From an uncultured Verrucomicrobia subdivision 3 bacterium (GTDB lineage Bacteria > Verrucomicrobiota > Verrucomicrobiia > Limisphaerales > UBA11358): a stretch of 42,916 nt of DNA. This document shows, piece after piece, positions 7,779 through 15,178 of this stretch. A program made the translations under genes and the position numbers. Where the stretch lies: positions 1 to 42,916 of the forward strand of contig CAIQWB010000091.1 of NCBI GenBank assembly GCA_903875465.1. Direction: 5' to 3'. The stretch's first letter is position 1. Each line of letters starts with the position of its first letter. The notes beneath the pieces were generated by a model. The model was not told the DNA's origin. It saw only the letters and a program-made list of their open reading frames with translations, and did no database searches.

Positions 7779-10700
7779 ATGAGCACGCAAAACCAAAAAA
7801 TGCGCCGGGGAATGGCCACCTGTCTGTGTCTGGCGGCAGCGTTTGGCTGCCTGCTCCTGGGCCTGACCGCCTGCCGCGAGGGCCGTCCCGATACCTGGCC
7901 CGTTTCTCACCTGGAAATCCCCCCCGTTGCCACCAATGCTTACCAGGTTTACAAAAACTCCCTGGAGGCCAAACGGAACATCATCGAAAGTAAATGCGTC
8001 TTTATCGATGGCAAAGACATTCAAATGCCCCTGACCTCCGGCAATTTTGACCCCCAGGACAACCGCATCTACTCCTTCTACATCTGGGCCTACGACCAGG
8101 ACGCCCCCAAAGAATTCACACTGAACGACTTGCGCAAAGATGGCACTTTCAATGTCGATGTGATCGGGGTCAAGGCCACCATTACTGTGCCGGATTATGG
8201 AGCTGCCGGCGCCCCGCCCCAGCCACTCCTTGATCGCACCACGAATGGCTCCTCGCTCAACACCTTCCAAACGCTGCAGAGCCATAATCTCTTGCAGGTG
8301 CAGATTAACTCCAAGGATATCAGCGGCCCCTTCACCATCCTCGCCTGGTTCCCGGACAAATACCGCAACTGGCATCCCAGCAGCCAGAGCGGCGTGCCCC
8401 TTTCCATTACCAACAACCTGGCCAACGCGAATCCCTACGGTGAAAAACGGGAGGTAAAGGTCTACAACGGCGATTTGCGCACGCGCATTGATATCATTGA
8501 TGAGCGCGAGGCGGAGGCCTCGTTTGGCACGCTCTTTCCCAAATATTTTTACATCGGCCGCATTTACCTCCGCAACCGCCATCCGGACAAGCGCATGGTC
8601 GTCTACACCACCTCCATGCGGGCCAATATACTCCTTTACCGTCCCCCGGTGCCCGAAAAACCCGAGGTCATCCCCGCCACCACCCGGGGCAAAGCCACCG
8701 AGCCGATGGTCTTGTCCTCCCGAAAACAATATGCCCAGGCCGATATTACCGCTGAGCAAAGGACCAATCTCAATACCAATCTGTTCCTGCTCTCCCAGCA
8801 GAAGACCAACCAACTGGTGCTGCAACAAATGGTGGCCACGGCGTTTGCTGATTATGAACCAAATGGCGTCGCAAAAAGTCCCAATTCAAAGCGCGTGGAA
8901 ATCGCTTTTGGCATTGTGACCAATTCCCTGAATCGGATTAATCTGCTGAATGTCAGTAATTATTGGGCGAACACCAACGATGCCGTGCAGCGCATCCTGC
9001 TCGTTTGGTCCCGGCTGGATGAAAACATCACTGCCCTCAAACAAGAAGCCACCACCGCGAATGCCGATGCGTTTGGTCTGATCCGCACGGAGCTGGCCCT
9101 CCCTCCCGCCGGTGCCGATCAAGACCAGGTGGCCCGCATCAATCTCTCGCCGGTGCTGCTGCAACTGAGTGGCAATGGCAATGGCCACGATCTCCGGGGC
9201 AGTTACCTGGCCGCGACCAATGCCATTAACCAAGCCAATTTTACCGCACCAGAGAAGGCCCGCCTGCTCGCCCTGGTGGACCAGGTCTATGCCTTGCGGC
9301 TGCATGCCCAGGAGCGCGCAGCCCTGGCTCGGGCGCTGGCCGCCAACAATCCCTTGCTCCTGGCCGATTCCCAGGAGACCCCCATCGCCTTGTTGGATGA
9401 ATACAACCGCTCGGTTGCCAAAATTCAGGCCGCCGCCCTGGAGGATAATGGCGCCTCCCCCAATCCTTTTGCCAAAGCCCGCCCCGTCAATGTGAATGCC
9501 TCCCCCCGCCAGCTTGCCCTTTCCGACGACCAGGATGCCCAGGTGCAACTCGCCCGCATTGGCTATCTCTGGCATGAGAGCTACCGCCCCATGACCTTCC
9601 AGGCGGTCCTCAATTCCCTCATGTACACCGATGAGAACAGCTATTCCGCGCGCACCATTCGCCTGCTCCAGTCCGCCGCCACCGTGGCCGGCGGCATGGT
9701 GGGCTTGGGCGTGGCCGTCCACGAGCTGAATTCCGTCGGCTATCTGGAGGGTGTCACCCTGTTCTCCACCATCTTCGTGCCCGAACTTGGCAAACTGATC
9801 CTGGATGACGTCAACAAACACGTTCGCAACTTGGGCGAGATGGCCATGGACACCGTCGTGGTGGTGCCGCCGAATGACGTTGTGGATCATTATGTTTTCT
9901 TCCCCAAAGGCCCCATTTATAACTTCTCCGACGAGTTCAACGTCACCGATCCGGCCTACATCAAGAACATCGACAACGACGACGTGGGCATTGAGGCCAC
10001 CCTGATTGACCAGGGTGTGTCCGTGCAGGGCGGCAGCATGGATTCCGCCACCCTCGTGGATCGCGCGCTGAACGAGGGCGAGTCGACGATTTCCGCCGAA
10101 ATGCTCAAGCAGGCCGACTTGAAGGACCGCTTGCGCCAGTTGGAACTCGTCACCATCACGACCCAGATAACTACCTTGTTGCAGTCCCAGCCCCTGGGCT
10201 CCAACAACGTCAAATCAACGCAGCGGCTGCTCGTGGAAAAGCAAATCTGCAATTTGGTGAAATCCTTCACCGCCCAATTTGGGGAGGATTCCACGGGAAT
10301 TTTGGCCAGCCTGCTGGGCACCAATCAGGTTGATTGTGTTAATTCCCCGCCCAAGTTCCTAACTGGCGCCACCCCGCCGGTCGATGTGTTGCCCGGGGTG
10401 ATCAGTGTGGCGTTGCCCCTCCCGGTTGCGGACGAATTTAGCCTCGCCAAATTGTTCATTACCAGCACTTCCAGCAACCCCGCGTTTATCGATCCTACCA
10501 ATGTGGTCATTGCCCCGACTGCTACTAACGTTACTTTTACTGTGCTGGCCGCCACGAATGCCGCGCCGACCCAGGACGCCCCGGTCACCCTGACCTTTGT
10601 CGCCTCCAATATCATGAACTTGACCGCGTCCTTGCCCATCCATGCCAACGTCCACACGCCGCAATTCACCTTTCAACCCCAGCCCGGGTTGCCATCTTAT

Positions 10701-11060
10701 AAAGATGTGAACGGCGTCAATATTGACCTGGCCAACACCAATTATGTGACCTTTATGACGGTGGTCCTGCCGGTCTATGACAGTGATTTAAGCAATCTGA
10801 CCAACTGGTCCTGCCGGGTGGCTTCGCAGACCAGTCAGGCCTTTCAGACGAATGGGTGGAACATTACTGTGACCGCGCCACAATTGCAGCCCTTGGGGCA
10901 GACCGGCCAGCAACATCAACTGTGCATGGGCTTGACGATTGACCCCACCGTGGCCACAAGCACCGTACTGCCACTTCCGATAACTATGCTATGCGGAGGC
11001 CGGGTAATTGCCTCCACCAACCTGCAGGTCGTGGCGGTCCCACCCGTAAATAACCCCTAA
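7779..11060 (+). CDS. Large lipoprotein of unknown function (1093 aa), first gene of a putative envelope cassette
   Basis: The N-terminus has a type II signal peptide: positive n-region (QKMRRG), hydrophobic core and lipobox LTAC at about residues 29-32, so the protein should be lipid-anchored. Residues about 245-290 carry SFGTLFPKYFYIGRIYLRN, and about 678-725 carry VRNLGEMAMDTVVVVPP...YVFFPKGP; both blocks reappear, much closer together, in the lipoprotein at 13265-14980. The middle is mostly helical with Leu/Ala/Gln-rich stretches and a short hydrophobic Gly/Ala segment near 645 (SAATVAGGMVGLGVAV). Residues about 858-950 look like a cadherin/Ig-type beta domain (SSNPAFIDPTNVVI). Codon third positions favour C, whereas the 1186-3978 genes favour G. 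The membrane-protein gene starts 6 bp downstream, so co-transcription is very likely. No family was recognised. Confidence 0.85.
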   Translation: MSTQNQKMRRGMATCLCLAAAFGCLLLGLTACREGRPDTWPVSHLEIPPVATNAYQVYKNSLEAKRNIIESKCVFIDGKDIQMPLTSGNFDPQDNRIYSFYIWAYDQDAPKEFTLNDLRKDGTFNVDVIGVKATITVPDYGAAGAPPQPLLDRTTNGSSLNTFQTLQSHNLLQVQINSKDISGPFTILAWFPDKYRNWHPSSQSGVPLSITNNLANANPYGEKREVKVYNGDLRTRIDIIDEREAEASFGTLFPKYFYIGRIYLRNRHPDKRMVVYTTSMRANILLYRPPVPEKPEVIPATTRGKATEPMVLSSRKQYAQADITAEQRTNLNTNLFLLSQQKTNQLVLQQMVATAFADYEPNGVAKSPNSKRVEIAFGIVTNSLNRINLLNVSNYWANTNDAVQRILLVWSRLDENITALKQEATTANADAFGLIRTELALPPAGADQDQVARINLSPVLLQLSGNGNGHDLRGSYLAATNAINQANFTAPEKARLLALVDQVYALRLHAQERAALARALAANNPLLLADSQETPIALLDEYNRSVAKIQAAALEDNGASPNPFAKARPVNVNASPRQLALSDDQDAQVQLARIGYLWHESYRPMTFQAVLNSLMYTDENSYSARTIRLLQSAATVAGGMVGLGVAVHELNSVGYLEGVTLFSTIFVPELGKLILDDVNKHVRNLGEMAMDTVVVVPPNDVVDHYVFFPKGPIYNFSDEFNVTDPAYIKNIDNDDVGIEATLIDQGVSVQGGSMDSATLVDRALNEGESTISAEMLKQADLKDRLRQLELVTITTQITTLLQSQPLGSNNVKSTQRLLVEKQICNLVKSFTAQFGEDSTGILASLLGTNQVDCVNSPPKFLTGATPPVDVLPGVISVALPLPVADEFSLAKLFITSTSSNPAFIDPTNVVIAPTATNVTFTVLAATNAAPTQDAPVTLTFVASNIMNLTASLPIHANVHTPQFTFQPQPGLPSYKDVNGVNIDLANTNYVTFMTVVLPVYDSDLSNLTNWSCRVASQTSQAFQTNGWNITVTAPQLQPLGQTGQQHQLCMGLTIDPTVATSTVLPLPITMLCGGRVIASTNLQVVAVPPVNNP

Positions 11061-11066
11061 AACGCC

Positions 11067-13082
11067 ATGCCCAAACCTTCCTCCAATAGTTCACCCTCCT
11101 TGGGCACCACCATCAAGGAGTGGTCAAAGCGCAATTGGCTCCTGATTTTGGCGGGATGGTGGCTGATTGGGGCAGGCCTGGTATTGGGCTTCCTCGATGG
11201 GCTGGCCAATAATCTACCCAAGGCGGAATGGTACGTGCCTGCTTGGGTGGTGGTGCTTTACGTGGTGGTTTTCCTTGTGTTGGTCCTCGGCTGGCTGCTG
11301 AACACCGGGCGTCAGTATGGGTTTCTCACGGCTCTGATTACCTTCTACCTTGTTGGTGTGGTATGCCTGGCGTTTTGGACCATCAATAACAACCTGCCAT
11401 CGGATAATCTATCCATCCATTCTTTCAGCACTCTCACCACAACGCGGCAGGTCGATTACCTTGAACAGCTCACAATCAGCGAACTTACCGTGCTGCACCG
11501 GGCCCAGGACGCCATCACCCGGTGGCAGTCCCCGGGCGGCACAAGTCTCGTCACGGCTGTTGATCAAGCCGATATTAGCGCAGGCCTGGCCCTGGCCGCA
11601 CAGTTGACCAACAATTTGGTCACCGTGACCGTGGGCGCCTATTCGGGCACCAATACTGTCAAAACCCAATTGCTGACCAACAATTTTGCGATTTCCAATT
11701 GGTCCGGCAAAGCCGGCATGTCCACCACCCTTTTGCTCACTCAGTCATCGCTTACCATCACCACCAATTTCGCCGGACCGAAAATCCCCCCGCAAACCAC
11801 CATCAGCCAGTCGCCCGTGCTCCTCCTCAACGGGGATTTGCGACAGGTTACCGCCTCCCAATTGCGCAATGCCTCCAGCCAGTTGGGCATCGCCATCGGG
11901 ATGTTGGATGCCCGCCACAATTTCCTGGCCACCCACTTCTGGCCGCCTGGTTCCGATGTGATCAAAAACTTTTACGCCTCCCCAGGCATTCCGCCCCTGA
12001 CCCCGGTTGAAGTTCAGAATTTGCAGACGCAGGTTCAAAATAGTTTGCCCGTGGCCGGCCAGTTTAACCTGTTCCTGCTCTTCCTGGCCTTTGGCGCGCT
12101 GGGTTCCTGCGTCAAGTTACTGGCCTCCTTGGTGCGCTATCTGGGCATGGAGCGCTTCAAGCCCAGTTGGGCGGCCTATTACTTTCTTCATCCCCTCGTC
12201 GGTGCGCTGCTGGCGGTGATCTTTTATTTGATCTTCAAGAGCGGGATTAGTTCGGCCCTCTCCACCACGACTCCGAACCTGGATACCTTTGGTTATTGCG
12301 CCATCGCGGTGCTGGTCGGGATGTTTTCCGATGAGGCCACCGTCAAACTCGAGAAAATTGCCACCGGCCTCTTGGCCGATAACACCTCCAAGGATGATGA
12401 TGAAATTTCCTCCGACCTTTCCATTTTGGGTGTGCGTATCGCCGGCCAGCCGGATTTAACCGTCGCCAATATCACCGACCTCCCTGGTCTCGTGAAACTG
12501 TTTCAAGCCCAGACCCCGGGTAATGCTGCCTTAAAGATGTCCGAACTCAAAACCACCGCCGATTTGACGAAGTTTTTGCTCGGCGGCTTGTCGGGCACCA
12601 CCCAGCATCTGTTGTCGAACTATATTTCCGGCAATGACCAGCAACTGGCCAAAGCCCTCGTGGACGACTTGAATGGGTTAATCAAAGCCAACTTGCTCTA
12701 CCAAGCCCCCTTGTTCAATACCTTCCACACTCCTGAAGTGGACCAGGTCCATAACCTCGTTTATGGCACAACGGTCATGCCCATTAACGGCCCCGTGCTC
12801 ACGGGCATTTGGAAATTAAACCGCTGGCTGGTCGCCTGGGCCTATGCGGATTACCTCGCCTGCTGGGTGATTACTCTCCAGGGTAGTGGCTTGCGGGCCG
12901 ATACCATTATTTCCATGGACGGAAAATCCCTGCCGAACAATGAGACGGCCGCCTTCACCAACGGCCAGTTGCAATTTAAACTCAAAATCACCGACCACGA
13001 ACCCGGCACCGTGGCCCTCAGCCTCCAGAATCCGGCCCCGAATCCCGGCCAATCCAGTGAGTTTGATATCGGCCTGGCTTGA
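11067..13082 (+). CDS. Six-helix membrane protein with soluble insert and C-terminal Ig/TIG-like domain, unknown function (671 aa)
   Basis: Three hydrophobic segments lie at about residues 27-50, 58-78 and 86-108. A soluble region of about 220 residues follows. Three more segments are at about 332-356, 373-395 and 407-424. The second cluster has an unusual pattern: GALGSCVKLLASLVRYLGME, then HPLVGALLAVIFYLIFKSG, then AIAVLVGMFSDEATVKLEKIA. From memory, similar hypothetical proteins in several phyla pair this with an IPT/TIG-like end, but no named family is claimed. The last 70 residues (ITLQGSGLRADTIISMDG...VALSLQNPAP) fit a small TIG/Ig-like beta domain. Six bp separate it from the upstream lipoprotein gene. 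It probably forms the membrane part of an envelope assembly with the two lipoproteins; that is inference from gene order only. Confidence 0.85.
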   Translation: MPKPSSNSSPSLGTTIKEWSKRNWLLILAGWWLIGAGLVLGFLDGLANNLPKAEWYVPAWVVVLYVVVFLVLVLGWLLNTGRQYGFLTALITFYLVGVVCLAFWTINNNLPSDNLSIHSFSTLTTTRQVDYLEQLTISELTVLHRAQDAITRWQSPGGTSLVTAVDQADISAGLALAAQLTNNLVTVTVGAYSGTNTVKTQLLTNNFAISNWSGKAGMSTTLLLTQSSLTITTNFAGPKIPPQTTISQSPVLLLNGDLRQVTASQLRNASSQLGIAIGMLDARHNFLATHFWPPGSDVIKNFYASPGIPPLTPVEVQNLQTQVQNSLPVAGQFNLFLLFLAFGALGSCVKLLASLVRYLGMERFKPSWAAYYFLHPLVGALLAVIFYLIFKSGISSALSTTTPNLDTFGYCAIAVLVGMFSDEATVKLEKIATGLLADNTSKDDDEISSDLSILGVRIAGQPDLTVANITDLPGLVKLFQAQTPGNAALKMSELKTTADLTKFLLGGLSGTTQHLLSNYISGNDQQLAKALVDDLNGLIKANLLYQAPLFNTFHTPEVDQVHNLVYGTTVMPINGPVLTGIWKLNRWLVAWAYADYLACWVITLQGSGLRADTIISMDGKSLPNNETAAFTNGQLQFKLKITDHEPGTVALSLQNPAPNPGQSSEFDIGLA

Positions 13083-13136
13083 TCGGCCGCATTATGGGGC
13101 ATTGCCTCCGCGATTGGTCGCCATCTGTTAGGGTAA

Positions 13137-13157
13137 GGCTGGCGCGTTGCGCCGGCC
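13137..13157. repeat. Short palindrome between convergent genes
   Basis: GGCTGGCGC (13137-13145) pairs with GCGCCGGCC (13149-13157) around a GTT loop, with one G-T mismatch. It sits in the 182-bp gap between two convergent genes. There is no T-run, so it is more like the dispersed palindromes of the window than a canonical intrinsic terminator, but it could still slow transcription from both sides. The rest of the gap shows no gene. Confidence 0.5.
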
Positions 13158-13264
13158 CCGCCGCCGAGCGCAGCGTCAGGCGACGGAACGAACCACTGCC
13201 AGCGCCGCATCCACCCGTCCCGCACCGATTGGAACGAATGGCCCAAGCCACCCTTTCGCCGGGA

Positions 13265-14980
13265 TCAGGGAGTTTTCAGCGAATAAGTCAAACGATAACC
13301 CGTCGTGACGAGCACCGTATTGCTGCGCACCACCATGGAACTGACGGCATAATCGGCGGCTGGCCTCGCCGGGTTTGTCCCCCCGGCCGGGGCCGACCCG
13401 GTGGTCTCGCTGAGGCTGGCAATGCCATCCTGGTAAGAATAATAATTTACCGCCACCTTGCCACCCGTCATGCTGCCGATGACGGCGGCGGCATGTTTGG
13501 GTTGTGGGGCGGCCGGAGTGGCTGAATTGTTTGTATTACCACTCGCTTGGGCCTCACTGTTTGTGGCGGTTTTAAAGGGAATTTGCAAACTGTCCAAGGT
13601 CAGCGAAAACAACGGTTCGAAGCAATGCCGAGCCAGCGGTTTGGATTCGTTATTCAAATTCTGCCAGTCCATCGAACCATTTAAGTAAGGATCTTGCAGG
13701 ATGCTCGGCCAAGTGGTTTTGGCAAAGAACACACACACCTCATGGACACTGCCGCCGTCTTTGGCAATCGTCACGGTGTCCGCCATGGCGAAATTCGTGA
13801 TGTTCCGTAAAAAATCGCCATTCCCGCCCGCCAAGGTGTCTTTAACCAGGCTGTAAATGTTTTGTGCGCTCACGGGTGCCAGTGAAACGGGCACGCTGAA
13901 CATCGGCCCGGAGTTGGTGGTGTCGCTCGCGACCAGGATTCGACCCTGCGCCGTAACGGCTCCCAACTGGATAATTTGATCCTGTTCGGATGGGTTGCGC
14001 AGCGTCAGGCGCACCGGGTAGTAATGCGTGGCCACATAATCACCAAACGAGTCCCTGGATTGCGCATAATTAAGGGGATAGGCCGTGATGTTTTGCTCCT
14101 CAATTTGGTGGCTCAGCACGGTGTCCCGGTAAACTTGCGAAGTAAACAACGTAAACGTGCGGGATCGGGAGGCCAGCAACTTGCCCGCTGGTGAATGAAA
14201 GACCAGGCCATTCGTCGAACCCGCCAGCAGGGTCCGTCCCAGGGTCTGGCCGGTTTTAAATGCCTCGGCCAGACTCGCGGCGGATGGGCTGCCCCTATTG
14301 GTGCTTGGAATACTAATAAAGTCGCCCAAACTCTTGATTTGATCGGTGTTCCAACCCGCCAAAACCGCTTTGACACCCAGCAATTTCGCCAGGCCCGAAT
14401 CTAGACTGGCCGCGGTTCCGTTATTTGTGTCGAGTTGCGCGACCAGGCCGTTTAGCAGACCGGCCAGATCATACTGCCCATGCACCACCCCCAGATCCTT
14501 CGGCCGCTCGGCGATGGTGACATTGATCACCAATTGATCCTTTGGATTCAATCGGGCGGTGGCATTGGTGGTGAATTGAATGAAAACCAAAGCATCCGTC
14601 ACATGGGTGTTCGTCGTGTCCAAACTATAGTCCTCGCCCGGTTTCAAGGGTGCCACCCCGGCCACCGAAATTGAAATCGTGCTAGCCCCGTCCCGCAAAT
14701 TTTGTCCGTACAGGGGAATCCGCAATTCTTTCGTTGGCTCAAAAATCAAGATGGGACTGGCATCGCCGATACTATGAATCCAGGGCTGGCTGCCCAACCG
14801 GGGTTTGGGGGGACTGGCTTTGGAAATTTCATGGGTCGCTTGGGCCGCCACCTCGCCAGTCGGCGCCGGCTTGGTCGGGACGGCTGGTTGGGCCCAGTGG
14901 CATCCCGTCGCGATCAAACTGGTGTAAATGATGAGTCCGGCCATAAACGCCGGCCTGTACCTGCCCTGCAGTATACTCAT
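13265..14980 (-). CDS. Lipoprotein of unknown function (571 aa), related to the 1093-aa lipoprotein
   Basis: The start at 14980 gives a short n-region (MSILQGRYRP), a hydrophobic core and lipobox ATGC; GTAGG just upstream is a plausible ribosome site. The open frame extends 45 codons further upstream but those residues do not look like a signal peptide. Residues about 75-160 resemble a beta domain (LRIPLYGQNLRDGASTISIS). About 308-350 contain SFGDYVATHYYPVRLTLRN and about 387-415 contain FLRNITNFAMADTV...VCVFFAK. Both blocks match the 1093-aa lipoprotein in the same order. Between them this protein has about 45 residues where the larger one has about 400. It is convergent with the membrane-protein gene, so it has its own promoter. 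Exported and lipid-anchored; function unknown. Confidence 0.85.
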   Translation of the reverse strand: MSILQGRYRPAFMAGLIIYTSLIATGCHWAQPAVPTKPAPTGEVAAQATHEISKASPPKPRLGSQPWIHSIGDASPILIFEPTKELRIPLYGQNLRDGASTISISVAGVAPLKPGEDYSLDTTNTHVTDALVFIQFTTNATARLNPKDQLVINVTIAERPKDLGVVHGQYDLAGLLNGLVAQLDTNNGTAASLDSGLAKLLGVKAVLAGWNTDQIKSLGDFISIPSTNRGSPSAASLAEAFKTGQTLGRTLLAGSTNGLVFHSPAGKLLASRSRTFTLFTSQVYRDTVLSHQIEEQNITAYPLNYAQSRDSFGDYVATHYYPVRLTLRNPSEQDQIIQLGAVTAQGRILVASDTTNSGPMFSVPVSLAPVSAQNIYSLVKDTLAGGNGDFLRNITNFAMADTVTIAKDGGSVHEVCVFFAKTTWPSILQDPYLNGSMDWQNLNNESKPLARHCFEPLFSLTLDSLQIPFKTATNSEAQASGNTNNSATPAAPQPKHAAAVIGSMTGGKVAVNYYSYQDGIASLSETTGSAPAGGTNPARPAADYAVSSMVVRSNTVLVTTGYRLTYSLKTP

Positions 14981-15085
14981 GAAGCCTACTCTAAATAAAA
15001 TGTTCCGAATGTCAACCAGTAGTTTGGCTGCTGATCCGGCCGGTCGTCGCTGGCGGCCACTCCCCCCCGGCGGCCTCAAGGTGGG

Positions 15086-15102
15086 ACAGGCTTCCAGCCT
15101 GT
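15086..15102. repeat. Short palindrome ACAGGCT-TCC-AGCCTGT
   Basis: Perfect 7-bp arms with a 3-base loop. It lies in the about 200-bp gap upstream of the 571-aa lipoprotein gene and downstream of the 874-aa gene. It has the same style as the GCGGGC-TGAA-GCCCGC hairpins at the left end and probably belongs to the same class of dispersed palindromes. Nothing else was recognised in the gap. Confidence 0.6.
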
Positions 15103-15178
15103 AACCGGCGCGCACGCCTGTGCGAGCAATTCCGTACCCTGCCAGTTTCTCCCCGCCCGGACAGCCCCGCGCCCGCTC

